A stretch of 64,000 nucleotides of DNA. It comes from an uncultured Collinsella sp. (GTDB lineage Bacteria; Actinomycetota; Coriobacteriia; Coriobacteriales; Coriobacteriaceae). The stretch spans positions 52,684-116,683 of the forward strand of contig UQOY01000007.1 of assembly GCA_900542825.1 (NCBI GenBank). The letters run 5' to 3'. This document shows positions 1-8,576 of the stretch, in pieces. The notes under the pieces were generated by a model that searched no databases, was not told the origin of the DNA, and saw nothing but the letters and a program-made list of their open reading frames with translations. Position numbers and translations under genes: made by a program. How positions within the stretch are numbered: the first letter of the stretch is position 1; every line of letters begins with the position of its first letter.

Positions 1-234
1 CCCAAACGGGGCACCGCATCGGATGCAGCTATGGCACGGGTCGATGAGCTCAAACGCGGCCAGACAATCCTGGCAGATCAGTGCACCGGAACGCTCGCAG
101 CCGGCGCATCGCGTGGGCGACAACGCCTCGAGCGCCTCGTATGTCGCGCGCTCGGCAAGCGGTAGCAATTCGTCCGCAAACGGTAGGACACCTGCGTCCT
201 GCAAGCGAGTCAATACGTTCAGATGTCTCTTCAT
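1..234 (-). CDS. comF: ComF-family phosphoribosyltransferase, N-terminal part only
   Basis: Only the first 78 codons are inside the window; the rest lies to the left of base 1. The visible part has cysteine pairs at residues 43/46 and 54/57 and three more at 67, 70 and 73, the zinc-ribbon N terminus seen in ComF/GntX proteins, which continue into a phosphoribosyltransferase-like domain. Family members support DNA uptake in competent bacteria, though many are found in non-competent species. The ATG at 234 is chosen because a GGGAGG ribosome-binding site sits 8 bases upstream. It follows tmk-holB-ricT on the same strand with a 100-bp gap. The family call rests on the Cys pattern alone because the catalytic domain is not visible. 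Confidence 0.6.
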   Translation of the reverse strand, partial: MKRHLNVLTRLQDAGVLPFADELLPLAERATYEALEALSPTRCAGCERSGALICQDCLAAFELIDPCHSCIRCGAPFG

Positions 235-239
235 GACAC

Positions 240-271
240 AACCCTCCCTACGCGAAGACGAAGGGAGGGTT
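240..271 (-). promoter_or_regulatory. Hairpin that contains the comF ribosome-binding site
   Basis: A perfect 10-bp inverted repeat (arms 240-249 and 262-271, 12-base loop) lies directly before the comF start. The right-hand arm, read on the minus strand, contains AGGGAGG, the only plausible ribosome-binding site for comF. There is no T-run after the stem, so it does not look like a normal terminator. As drawn, the stem would hide the ribosome-binding site in the mRNA. Confidence 0.55.
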
Positions 272-335
272 GTCGGTGTAGAGCCATGATACCCAGAGGC
301 ACTGGGGTCAGGCGGGTTACATCCGCTTACGGGCA

Positions 336-2030
336 CTATTCGCCGGCAGGCGGTTTCGGTGCGGACGAGGTATGGGTCGAGCCTTCGCCACCGTCCTGGC
401 GCGGCTTGCGGGAACGACGGCGACGGCGACGCTTTTGACCCTGGTCGGTCGAGCCCTCGCCACCGCGATTCTCACGCGGTTCGCGCTCGTCGCGAGCGCC
501 GCCGTGCGAAGCCTTGGCGGCAGCTCCCCCGCCATCGCCGGGGCGACGACGCGTGACCTTGACTTCGCCATCGGAAACCTGATCGGCCACAGAAGGAACC
601 GAGGGCTTCTGCTGCGTGCCCGAGGAATGGCGGCGGCGCGGACGCGGCGCGCATTCCTCCTCGCCGTGCGGCTTGCCGCCCTTGTCGGCAGGCGCATCGG
701 AAGCCGAGGCGCCCTTGGGAGCGGCACCGGCCTCGCGAGCAGCTGCGGCGCGGAAGGCGTCCTCGCGCTCCTCGCTCGACAAATGGCGGCGGCGACGGCG
801 CGTGGGGTTCATGCCGCCGCCGCGGTTTTGTTGCTGGGGCTGCTGAGCCTCGCGCTCGCGGGAAGCGTTCTTGTCTGTGGTCTCGCCGTTGTCGACGGAC
901 GCCGCGCGCTTGCGGCGGCGACGACCACCGGCTGCCTCCTCGGCCTCGGGTGCCTCGGCCTTGCCGCGGCCCTTTCCGCGGCCACGGCCCTCGCCCTGAC
1001 CCTGGCCGGCGCGGGCATCGGATTCGGCATCGCGACGACGGCGCTTGGGCATCGATGTGCCGGCCAGACGGTCGGCACTCGACAGGCCATCGCCCACGTC
1101 GACGCCGTTCTCGCGATCGAGTTCCATGAGCGCCAAGCGCATCTCGGGCGACTCGATGCGCTCGAGCACGTCACGCGTCACGCAGTCGGGGCGGCAGTTG
1201 CAGCCCTGCTCGGCGGCCTTCTTTTTGCAGCCCTCCGAGCACGTCATATCGGCCAGGTTGACCTTAAAGACTTTGCCGTTCTCCAGGCGCAGCACCAGCT
1301 GCTCACGCGGCGTGTCATATTCCTGAATACGCGCCTTGCCGAGCGGCGTATCGATGAGTGTCTTCTTTTTGGGCGCACGGCTCTTAAAGTCCTTGTACGC
1401 CTCGAACTCATAGCGCAGGCAGCACATCAGGCGGCCGCAAACGCCGCTGATCTTGGACGAGTTGAGCGGCAGGTCCTGCTCTTTTGCCATGCGGATCGAG
1501 ACGGGCTCAAACTGTCCGCCAAAGCGCGTGCAGCAGAGCTCCTGTCCGCATTGGGCATAGCCGCCCACCAGACGGGTCTCGTCGCGCACGCCGATCTGGC
1601 GCATGTCGACGCGAATGTGCAGCGTCGAGGACAAGTCCTTGACGAGCTGACGAAAATCGACGCGCTCCTCGGCCGCAAAGTAGAACACGGCCTTCTCGCC
1701 GCCAAACAGGTACTCGACGCCGACCGGCTTCATCTCGAGGTCGAGCTCTTTGACCAGACGGCGGAAATCGACCATCGCCTCGTCGCCCTGGATGGCCAGG
1801 TCGTCGGCAAGCTGCAGGTCAATGTCGCTCGCCACGCGCAGCACGGGCTTGAGCGGCTGGCCGATCTCGTCTTGCGGCACCTCGAAGGGATCGGCCGTGA
1901 CCAGGCCGATCTCGGTTCCGCGCTCGGTGGAGCAAATGGCATAATCGGCCTCGAGGATATCCAGATCCTGCGGGTCGAACCACAGGTCGCGCGAGGCGTA
2001 GGTAAACTTAACGGGTACGACTAACGGCAT
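336..2030 (-). CDS. ricT: PSP1-domain protein of the RicT/YaaT family
   Basis: The 564-residue protein has a PSP1-type core (about residues 1-290) followed by a long Arg/Lys/Gly-rich tail with runs such as RRRRR. The core holds CGQELCC and SGVCGRLMCC plus a Cys cluster near residues 265-285 (CSEGCKKK, CNCRPDC). In Bacillus subtilis RicT forms the Fe-S-containing Y complex with RicA and RicF, which affects mRNA maturation, competence and sporulation. The gene follows holB and overlaps it by 10 bp, the conserved tmk-holB-ricT order. An AGGAAGG ribosome-binding site 8 bases upstream supports the ATG at 2030. The basic tail is longer than in the Bacillus protein and looks disordered; nucleic-acid binding by it is inference. 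Confidence 0.88.
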   Translation of the reverse strand: MPLVVPVKFTYASRDLWFDPQDLDILEADYAICSTERGTEIGLVTADPFEVPQDEIGQPLKPVLRVASDIDLQLADDLAIQGDEAMVDFRRLVKELDLEMKPVGVEYLFGGEKAVFYFAAEERVDFRQLVKDLSSTLHIRVDMRQIGVRDETRLVGGYAQCGQELCCTRFGGQFEPVSIRMAKEQDLPLNSSKISGVCGRLMCCLRYEFEAYKDFKSRAPKKKTLIDTPLGKARIQEYDTPREQLVLRLENGKVFKVNLADMTCSEGCKKKAAEQGCNCRPDCVTRDVLERIESPEMRLALMELDRENGVDVGDGLSSADRLAGTSMPKRRRRDAESDARAGQGQGEGRGRGKGRGKAEAPEAEEAAGGRRRRKRAASVDNGETTDKNASREREAQQPQQQNRGGGMNPTRRRRRHLSSEEREDAFRAAAAREAGAAPKGASASDAPADKGGKPHGEEECAPRPRRRHSSGTQQKPSVPSVADQVSDGEVKVTRRRPGDGGGAAAKASHGGARDEREPRENRGGEGSTDQGQKRRRRRRSRKPRQDGGEGSTHTSSAPKPPAGE

Positions 2031-3148
2031 TTCAGTGCCTTCCTGATATCGAACAGCATGACCTCGATGGCCAGCTGGGGAGTAACGTTTCTGGCGATGT
2101 TGCGCTCGGCAATTGCGACCGCCTCGAGCGCCCGGGTGGCACCCGCAACATTCGTCGCGGCGGCAAGCCGACCGATCGTGTCGCGCACGTCTTCGTTCAC
2201 CACGTCGGCCGCCTCGTCCTGAAGCGTCAGCAGCACGTCGCGCATGAGCGTCCGTGCGCTCGCCAGCGCTTCCATGATACCCGAACGCTCGCGCGCGTTG
2301 AGTTCGCGCTTGTTGCGGTCCTCAAGCTGCTTCAATGCTCCACGCGACAGGTAGTCGGCGTTTTGCTCGAGCACCTTTTCCTGCGTGGACTTGACCTCGG
2401 CGAGCGGTGCCTTAACGGCGACGATGAGCGACTTGGCGCGACTGAGTACATCGGCCTCATCGGCAGCGATGAGCGAGTCGATGGCGCGGACCATCTGGCG
2501 GCGAGCATCCTGGCGCTCGGCACTCTTAAGGAACTCGATGCCGCGCGTGGGGCTCCCCGCCACGGTAACCGCCATGCGGCAACGCGCGAGGTCCTGACCC
2601 GTCGCGCGGCTCACGGCACGAGCGGCCACGGTGGGCGACACCAGCCGAAACGGCACGCACTGGCAGCGGCTCACGATGGTGGGCAGCATCACGTCTGCCG
2701 AGGTGCCCAGCAAGATAAACATAACGCCCTCGGGCGGCTCCTCGAGTGTCTTGAGCAGTGCGTTAGCGGTATTGGCGCGCAGCTGCTCGGCACGGTCGAT
2801 GATGTAGACCTTGGCCTTGGCGCGGATGGGCGCCAGCGGCACGTCGTCGAGCAGCTCGCGGGTCTGGGCAATGAGGTAGCCCGTGGCGCTCTCGGGCGTG
2901 TAATAGTGCACGTCGGGATGCGTGTGCCGGGCGACGCGTACGCAGCTGTCGCATGCGCCGCAGCCGTCCTGCTCGCACAGGAAGGCCTGGGCGAGCGCCC
3001 ATGCGGCATCGAGCTTGCCGGCGCCGGGGGCGCCCAAAAACAGGTAGGCGTGCGACGCGCGGCCGCTGGCGACGGCGTTGGTCAAAAAATCGCGCACGCG
3101 CTCTTGGGTGTCGAGCTTGGCCAGCAGGCTTGCCTGAGCGGGGGCCAT
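2021..3148 (-). CDS. holB: DNA polymerase III subunit delta-prime
   Basis: This 375-residue clamp-loader subunit matches HolB: an AAA+ fold with a P-loop-like GAPGAGK at 39-45, a zinc module with four Cys (CEQDGCGACDSC, about 58-69) and an SRC-type sensor segment (IVSRCQC). Delta-prime is a stator of the clamp loader and need not hydrolyse ATP; consistent with this, the P-loop lysine is followed by Leu instead of Ser/Thr. The start at 3148 lies one base after the tmk stop (TAAC-ATG), which argues for translational coupling; a longer frame upstream has no independent support. It overlaps ricT by 10 bp. Confidence 0.92.
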   Translation of the reverse strand: MAPAQASLLAKLDTQERVRDFLTNAVASGRASHAYLFLGAPGAGKLDAAWALAQAFLCEQDGCGACDSCVRVARHTHPDVHYYTPESATGYLIAQTRELLDDVPLAPIRAKAKVYIIDRAEQLRANTANALLKTLEEPPEGVMFILLGTSADVMLPTIVSRCQCVPFRLVSPTVAARAVSRATGQDLARCRMAVTVAGSPTRGIEFLKSAERQDARRQMVRAIDSLIAADEADVLSRAKSLIVAVKAPLAEVKSTQEKVLEQNADYLSRGALKQLEDRNKRELNARERSGIMEALASARTLMRDVLLTLQDEAADVVNEDVRDTIGRLAAATNVAGATRALEAVAIAERNIARNVTPQLAIEVMLFDIRKALKCR

Positions 3149-3149
3149 G

Positions 3150-3833
3150 TTACTCGGCCTCCTGGGCAAGCGCGGCGGCGACGGCATCTTGCGGAATGTC
3201 GAGACCGTACGCGCGAACCTGCTCGATCGTCTTCTCGAAGACCTCCGCGACGGGCGCGGTGGCGTCGATGAGCTTTACGCGATTTGGTTCCTCGGCGGCA
3301 ATGGCGCTAAACCCCTCGTAAACACGCTCCTGGAATGCCATGCCTTTTGCCTCCATGCGATCTGCCGCGCCACGGGCTGCCATGCGTAGCGCCGCCTGCT
3401 CGGGCGTGATGTGGTAGACGAGCGTGAGCGCCGGGTGTGTTCCCGCGACGGCCAGGTTATTGGCATCGCACACTATCTGGCGATCGAGGCCGTCGGCAAA
3501 CGCCTGGTAGCAGGTTGTGGAATCGTAGAAGCGGTCACACAGGACCACCTTGCCGGCCGCGAGGGCGGGAGCTATGACCTCGTGCACCAACTGGGCGCGC
3601 GCCGCCTCGTAGAGCAGCAACTCGCAAGTGTCTCCCATCGCCGTGTTGGCGGGGTCGAGCAGTAAAGCGCGAATCTTTTCGCTGATGGCGGTGCCGCCCG
3701 GCTCACGCAGGCTCACAACCTGATAGCCAGCGAGTTCGAGCGCGCGGGCAAGCAGGCGCGCCTGCGTGGACTTGCCGGCACCATCGACGCCCTCGAACGT
3801 GATAAAGCTATGTTGAGCGGGCTCAAAAGCCAT
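3150..3833 (-). CDS. tmk: Thymidylate kinase
   Basis: The 227-residue protein phosphorylates dTMP to dTDP in dTTP synthesis. It has the P-loop GVDGAGKSTQ near residues 14-23, the DR-containing motif CDRFYDST and the LID-region arginines (RMAARGAADRME). Length is normal for bacterial Tmk, with about 15 extra residues at the C terminus. It heads the minus-strand cluster tmk-holB-ricT, an order conserved in Gram-positive bacteria. GGAAGGGG lies 8 bases upstream of the ATG. Confidence 0.95.
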   Translation of the reverse strand: MAFEPAQHSFITFEGVDGAGKSTQARLLARALELAGYQVVSLREPGGTAISEKIRALLLDPANTAMGDTCELLLYEAARAQLVHEVIAPALAAGKVVLCDRFYDSTTCYQAFADGLDRQIVCDANNLAVAGTHPALTLVYHITPEQAALRMAARGAADRMEAKGMAFQERVYEGFSAIAAEEPNRVKLIDATAPVAEVFEKTIEQVRAYGLDIPQDAVAAALAQEAE

Positions 3834-3933
3834 GGGCGCAGCCCCTTCCTACAAGGCGCGTAAATGCGGATATATCAACCAAGCCATGATACCCCAGGGG
3901 CAGGCGCACCCCAAATCGGACCTAGTCGTTCCG

Positions 3934-4002
3934 AAGTTGCGGTGAAATAGGGACTGATTGAAGCTCTGAGACCGACAAACAGTCCCTATTTCACCGCAAC
4001 TT
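3934..4002. repeat. 69-bp inverted repeat, family 1, copy A
   Basis: Perfect 23-bp arms (3934-3956 and 3980-4002) starting AAGTTGCGGTGAAATAG flank a 23-base centre. Related copies with the same outer sequence occur at 47107-47173 and 55314-55382. No T-run follows, so it is not an ordinary terminator. It lies in the gap between the divergent genes tmk and 4071-5051. Confidence 0.85.
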
Positions 4003-4027
4003 ATGATGGGGAATTTTGAGCGGTGGG

Positions 4028-4033
4028 TATAAT
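4028..4033 (+). promoter_or_regulatory. Probable -10 box for the zinc-ribbon protein
   Basis: A consensus TATAAT lies 38 bp before the start codon at 4071, a suitable distance for the promoter of that gene. No good -35 hexamer is seen at 17 bp spacing. Confidence 0.4.
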
Positions 4034-4070
4034 CGTCGTATTGATTTGAAATGTGGCGAAAGGAGTGGCA

Positions 4071-5051
4071 ATGTCTCGGTATTGCGCCTCGTGCGGCAAA
4101 CTTCTTGCAGATGATGCCAAGTTCTGCACCTCATGCGGTGCACCCGTTGAGCAGACAGCCGCAAGCAATGGCCAACCCGCGTTTGAGCAGACCGGCTCCC
4201 TCGATACGCCGCAAACCAAACCGGACGACCCCCTCGCCTATCGCCCCGACCCCGCTGCCGGCCCCGCAGCGGTCGAAACGACGCAGCGCATGCCCGTCGC
4301 GGGCACCCCGCCCCAACAGCAACCGGCATCTACGTGCGCGCCTGATTCACCGCGGGCCCCCGCCGCCAAAAAAAGCGGCACCAAGGCGCTTATCGCCGTT
4401 ATCGTTGTGCTGGTGGCAATCATCATCGCCCTGGTCATCTTTTTTGTGATCAAGCCTTTCGACAACGCTGCTACGCAAACGACGGCCGAGGTTACCAAGC
4501 TGCACCATGATGTCGACGCCGACGACCTTAAGCCTCTCGACGACCCCAATAGCCTCTACGACGATGACGACGATGACGGCGATGACGGCGAAGCAACCCT
4601 CTCCGAGCAAAACCTCTACCGTCGCCTGAGCGAATACTACGACCTGCTCGAAGATCTCGATAGCCAGGTCCGTGCCTGCGCGCAGGCCTTCAATGGCGGT
4701 TATCTGGAAGAGGACCGTACCACCCGTCAAAATCTCGCCGACGTCGCCGAGCGCACGGAGGACACCATCGAGCAGTATTACGATATTGTCGAGGACCTGG
4801 ACGTCCCCATGAGCTCCAAGAACTACAGCTCTTGGAAAGACATCGTTGCCCTGTATGACGACCTGGACAACCGCATCGACGCGATCTGCGACGCCTGGGA
4901 GATCAGCCTAAAGTACGCAAAGCCCGCGGACCATAAGGACGAAATCGTGACGCCGCTGGCACACGACAACGAGCCGGGAACCAACAGCAACAAGTACCGC
5001 CAGGACTTTGAGAACCGCTATCCCGGAGCCAAGCCCGTCGAGGTGAACTAG
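4071..5051 (+). CDS. Zinc-ribbon, single-pass membrane protein of unknown function
   Basis: The 326-residue protein begins with a zinc ribbon (CASCGKLL and CTSCGAPV within the first 25 residues), continues through a Pro/Ala-rich linker, has one hydrophobic segment (about residues 107-128, ALIAVIVVLVAIIIALVIFF) and then an acidic extracellular region with a DDDDDGDD run and predicted helical stretches. Many Actinobacteria and Firmicutes carry such ribbon-TM proteins without known role. The ATG at 4071 is preferred over an upstream GTG (4053) because AAAGGAG lies 6 bases before it. It stands alone and is followed by a strong bidirectional terminator. Confidence 0.8.
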   Translation: MSRYCASCGKLLADDAKFCTSCGAPVEQTAASNGQPAFEQTGSLDTPQTKPDDPLAYRPDPAAGPAAVETTQRMPVAGTPPQQQPASTCAPDSPRAPAAKKSGTKALIAVIVVLVAIIIALVIFFVIKPFDNAATQTTAEVTKLHHDVDADDLKPLDDPNSLYDDDDDDGDDGEATLSEQNLYRRLSEYYDLLEDLDSQVRACAQAFNGGYLEEDRTTRQNLADVAERTEDTIEQYYDIVEDLDVPMSSKNYSSWKDIVALYDDLDNRIDAICDAWEISLKYAKPADHKDEIVTPLAHDNEPGTNSNKYRQDFENRYPGAKPVEVN

Positions 5052-5060
5052 TCGCATGCG

Positions 5061-5092
5061 ACGTTCTTAAACGACTAGTCATTAAAGAACGT
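5061..5092. repeat. Small inverted repeat behind the zinc-ribbon gene
   Basis: Arms ACGTTCTT (5061-5068) and AAGAACGT (5085-5092) lie 9 bp after the stop at 5051. The outer sequence GAACGTCCCC resembles GGAACGTCCCT of the repeat at 33069-33118. A real terminator follows separately. Confidence 0.5.
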
Positions 5093-5110
5093 CCCCAATG
5101 ACTACGCAAA

Positions 5111-5150
5111 AAACGAGCGAGGATCATGGGACCCTCGCTCGTTTTTGTTT
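5111..5150. terminator. Bidirectional terminator between gene 4071 and topA
   Basis: A 12-bp stem (5111-5122 with 5133-5144) is followed on the plus strand by a T-rich run and preceded by A residues that give a U-run on the minus strand. It can serve both convergent genes. Confidence 0.85.
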
Positions 5151-5173
5151 TGGGCAATGTTTCGGCTGCACCG

Positions 5174-7783
5174 CTACTTGTCGGCGGCCGCCTTCTTGGT
5201 GGTCGTCTTTTTCGCGGCAGCCTTCTTGGCAGTCGACTTCTTGGCAGTCGACTTCTTGGCAGTCGAAGTCTTCTTTGCTGCCGTGGCTTTCTTCGCCGTG
5301 CTCGCCTTGGTCGCAGTCTTGCGGCCGCGGGCGGGCTTCTTCTCCTTGGTCGGGCAGTCCATGTTGACGCAGATACGCCACGGACCGCGCGCCGTGTTGA
5401 CCACCACGATGGGAGCGCCGCACTCGGGACAGGTCTCGCCCGTCGCCTCGAGTTTGCCACGCGCCGGCAGCGGATAGCTCACGCCGCAATCGTCATAGTT
5501 GGTGCAGCGGATAAAGCGCTTACCGCTCTTCTCGCTCTTGTGTGCGATCAGGTCGCCATGGCGTCCGGCCTCGGCACACACCTTGCACTCGCCCACCTTA
5601 AGGTCGGGTTCGTAGTTGGTGGGGCACGTCGGGTTCACGCAGATCTCGAAAGCCTTTTGGCGGAACGGCTGGCACTTAATACGCGGTGCACCGCATTCGG
5701 GGCACACAGCGGCCTCGCCCTCGAGCGGGCTCACCTTGACGCCACTCGGCACCGGATAGGTCACGTCGCAGTCGGGCCAGCCCATGCAGCCGATAAAGCT
5801 GCCACGGGTCTTGGCACTCGTCTTCATAACCAGGTCCTTGCCGCACTTGGGGCAGGTGCCCACGCGTGCATCGGCCGTGACGGCGTCGCTGATGGCGTCG
5901 CCCAGCTCCTGCGTATGTTTGAGCAGCTCGTCGAGCACGCCGGCCAACAGCGCACGCGAGTGCGTCACGACATGCTCTTCGGTGTCCTCGCCGCGCTCCA
6001 CGCGGGTCATGTCGCCGTCGAGCTCGCTGGTCATATCGGGGCTCGTGATGCGCGGGGCAAACTGCGACAGCGCATCGATGATGGCGATGCCCAGCTGGCT
6101 CGGCTCAACGGGATCGTTTTTGAGATAGCGCACGGCATATAGGCGCTCGATGATGCTCGCGCGCGTGGACTTGGTGCCCAGGCCGCGCTTTTCCATCTCC
6201 TGCACGAGCTTGCCCTGGCTGTAGCGCGCGGGCGGCTCGGTCTGCTTGGCCTCGAGCTTAATGTCGAACACGTTGACCGTATCGCCCTGCTCCAGCGGCG
6301 GCATCTGCTCGTCGCGCTTGAGTCCGTACGGGTACGCCTCGCGGAAACCCGGGGTCACGAGCACATCGCCCGAAGCCACGAACGGCTCACCGTTCACGTC
6401 GAGCTCGAGCTTGGTGTTCTCGATGGTCGCGGGCCCCATAAGCGTCGCCAGGAAGCGGCGGGCGATGAGGTCGTAGAGCTTGCGCTGGCCGCCATCGAGC
6501 GTGGACGGATCGCCCTCGCCCGTGGGATAGATAGGCGGGTGGTCGGTGGTCTCGACCTTGCCGCGCGTGGGCTTCATGGGACCGGCGAGCACCTTTTTGC
6601 ACACGGGCGCCAGCGCCGGGTTGATCTTTGCCAGGTCGCTCACCACGGCGCCCAGATCGAGCGTCGCAGGGTACACGGTATTGTCGACACGCGGGTAGCT
6701 GATGAGACCGGCCATGTAGAGGGACTCGGCGATGCGCATCGTACGCGCAGGCGAGATGCCCTCGGCCGCGGCGGCAGCCTGCAGCGAGGTGGTCGCAAAC
6801 GGCGTGGGCGGCTGCTGCTTACGCGAACGCTTGGTCACCGCGGCAACGGTCGCCGTCTTGGCGCCGTCGACGTGACCATACGCCGTCTCGGCAGCATCTT
6901 TGTCGGTAAAGCGCGCTGTCTTGTGCGCGATCTTAAAGCGATCGTCCTCGGCAGCACCCTGCGCGGCGCCCATGCCACGAATCTGCCAATAGTCCTCGGG
7001 CACAAACGCCATGCGCTCGCGCTCGCGCTCGACCACCAGGGCAAGCGTCGGCGTCTGCACGCGGCCGGCGGAGCGCACGTTGCCAAAGCCGCCAAACTTG
7101 GCGAGCGTCAGGTAGCGCGTGAGCACCGCGCCCCAGATGAGGTCGATGTGCTGACGACTCTCGCCGGCATCGGCTAGGTTCTGGTCGAGCGAGACGAGAT
7201 TATCGAAGGCCTGCGTGATCTCGGCCTTGGTAAACGAAGAGTACTGGGCGCGGGCGACCGGCAAGTCCGGCGCAACCTCGCGTACCTTGTTGAGGGCGTC
7301 CGAGCCGATCAGCTCGCCCTCGCGGTCGAAGTCCGTGGCGATAATGACGCTGTCGGACTTCTTGGCAAGGTTCTTGAGCGAGCGAATGAGTTCCTTCTCG
7401 GCCGGCAACTTAATGACGGGCGCCCAGGTGAGATAGGGCAGGCTCTCGAGCTTCCAGCCCTTGATGGAAATGCCATCGGCAAGGAACGGCTTACGCTTGG
7501 TATCGTACGGTGGGCGGGCCAGGCCATCGGGCATGTCGGCCGGCAGTATCTCGCCGTCCTCGGTGACCGAATACCATCCCAGCTTTTTATCGAACAGCAC
7601 GCTGTCGCAAAAATCGGGCGCCAGGATGTGACCGGCAAGGCCGATGGTCACGCACTCCTCGCCCTTCCACTCAAAACGGTAGATGGCGGTGTTGTACACC
7701 TTGTCCTTTTTGGGCTTACCCGTGGACAGCCGCTCAGCGATCTGACGCGCGGCGTCGTTTTTCTCGGCGATGATGAGCTTCAA
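5174..7783 (-). CDS. topA: DNA topoisomerase I, archaeal-type sequence
   Basis: This 869-residue type IA topoisomerase relaxes negative supercoils. Motifs: MKLIIAEKNDAARQIA at the N terminus, TOPRIM acidic motif DFDREGELIG (151-160), and the catalytic tyrosine in GLISYPRVDNTVYP (Tyr363). These versions resemble archaeal TopA; classical bacterial TopA instead has a DPDREGEA-type TOPRIM motif and TYMRTDS. Four zinc ribbons follow (CPKCG, CPECG, CKVC, CPECG), then a Lys/Ala tail with repeated AKKST units typical of actinobacterial DNA-binding tails. The start is TTG, with AGGAG 6 bases upstream. It is the last gene of the minus-strand run tatA-tatC-hypA-hypB-topA; a 54-bp gap separates it from hypB. 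Confidence 0.9.
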   Translation of the reverse strand: MKLIIAEKNDAARQIAERLSTGKPKKDKVYNTAIYRFEWKGEECVTIGLAGHILAPDFCDSVLFDKKLGWYSVTEDGEILPADMPDGLARPPYDTKRKPFLADGISIKGWKLESLPYLTWAPVIKLPAEKELIRSLKNLAKKSDSVIIATDFDREGELIGSDALNKVREVAPDLPVARAQYSSFTKAEITQAFDNLVSLDQNLADAGESRQHIDLIWGAVLTRYLTLAKFGGFGNVRSAGRVQTPTLALVVERERERMAFVPEDYWQIRGMGAAQGAAEDDRFKIAHKTARFTDKDAAETAYGHVDGAKTATVAAVTKRSRKQQPPTPFATTSLQAAAAAEGISPARTMRIAESLYMAGLISYPRVDNTVYPATLDLGAVVSDLAKINPALAPVCKKVLAGPMKPTRGKVETTDHPPIYPTGEGDPSTLDGGQRKLYDLIARRFLATLMGPATIENTKLELDVNGEPFVASGDVLVTPGFREAYPYGLKRDEQMPPLEQGDTVNVFDIKLEAKQTEPPARYSQGKLVQEMEKRGLGTKSTRASIIERLYAVRYLKNDPVEPSQLGIAIIDALSQFAPRITSPDMTSELDGDMTRVERGEDTEEHVVTHSRALLAGVLDELLKHTQELGDAISDAVTADARVGTCPKCGKDLVMKTSAKTRGSFIGCMGWPDCDVTYPVPSGVKVSPLEGEAAVCPECGAPRIKCQPFRQKAFEICVNPTCPTNYEPDLKVGECKVCAEAGRHGDLIAHKSEKSGKRFIRCTNYDDCGVSYPLPARGKLEATGETCPECGAPIVVVNTARGPWRICVNMDCPTKEKKPARGRKTATKASTAKKATAAKKTSTAKKSTAKKSTAKKAAAKKTTTKKAAADK

Positions 7784-7837
7784 AAGAGGCTCCTATCTCG
7801 TATCTCTGCGGCTACGCCCGCCCGTATGGCGGCCGAC

Positions 7838-8521
7838 TTACGCCCTTGCTTGCTCGATCTGCCCGATGAGCCAATCGCACCAGGCATCCATGCCCTCGCC
7901 CTTGCGCGCGCTCACGGCAAACCGCGGCGCCTGCGGATTGAGGTCATCGAGCGTCTTAGTATACCCATCCATGTCAAAATCGAAAGCCGGGGCCACGTCG
8001 ACCTTGTTGAGCAGCTGTGCGCCGGCGTGCTGGAAGATGCCCGGGTACTTGATGGGCTTGTCGTCGCCCTCGGGCACCGAGAGGATCATGATGGACAGGT
8101 TCTCGCCCAGGTCAAAGTCGACCGGGCAGACCAGGTTGCCCACGTTTTCGATAAAGATGACGTCGATGTTTTGAAGGCCCACCGCCTGGTCGAACGCGTC
8201 AACGGCCTCCATGATCATGTTACCCTCGAGGTGGCACAGGCCGCCCGTGTTGATCTGGATGGCGGGCATGCCGGCTTCCTTCATGGTGATGGCGTCGACA
8301 TCCGAGGCGATATCGCCCTCGATGACGGCACAGCGCAGGCCGGCCTTGTCGCGCAGGCGCTCGTTGGTGCCCAGGATCGTGGTGGTCTTGCCCGAACCGG
8401 GGCTCGACAAGACGTTGATCACATAGGTGTTTGTCTCTTTAAATCGCTGACGCAACTGATCTGCCAGGCGCTCGTTGCGCGACAGGATCGGCGACGCGAT
8501 ATCAATCGTTTTCTCGGCCAT
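7838..8521 (-). CDS. hypB: Nickel-incorporation GTPase HypB
   Basis: HypB is the GTPase that, with HypA, delivers nickel to [NiFe] hydrogenase (in some bacteria to urease). The 227-residue protein has the P-loop SSPGSGKTT near residues 39-47, the metal-site motif GGLCHLEGNM and the Cys in LVCPVDF that bridges the dimer interface. It lacks the N-terminal CxxCGC motif of Escherichia coli HypB and any His-rich stretch, so it is the short, G-domain-only form. It follows hypA; AAGGAG precedes the ATG. No hydrogenase or hypCDEF genes are in the window. Confidence 0.93.
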   Translation of the reverse strand: MAEKTIDIASPILSRNERLADQLRQRFKETNTYVINVLSSPGSGKTTTILGTNERLRDKAGLRCAVIEGDIASDVDAITMKEAGMPAIQINTGGLCHLEGNMIMEAVDAFDQAVGLQNIDVIFIENVGNLVCPVDFDLGENLSIMILSVPEGDDKPIKYPGIFQHAGAQLLNKVDVAPAFDFDMDGYTKTLDDLNPQAPRFAVSARKGEGMDAWCDWLIGQIEQARA

Positions 8522-8576
8522 ACTTAGCGCTCCTTAATTTGGCCCCTTTATACCCCATCACCAGATGGCTGGCGGG

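Noticed and set aside
372..2024. Long open frame (about 550 codons) on the plus strand, antisense to ricT
   Set aside because: High G+C makes the complementary frame of a real gene open; there is no ribosome-binding site and the composition (Leu/Ala/Arg) is typical of a shadow.
5216..5270. Tandem DNA repeat within topA
   Set aside because: It encodes the Lys/Ala/Ser tail repeats of the protein; not an independent element.
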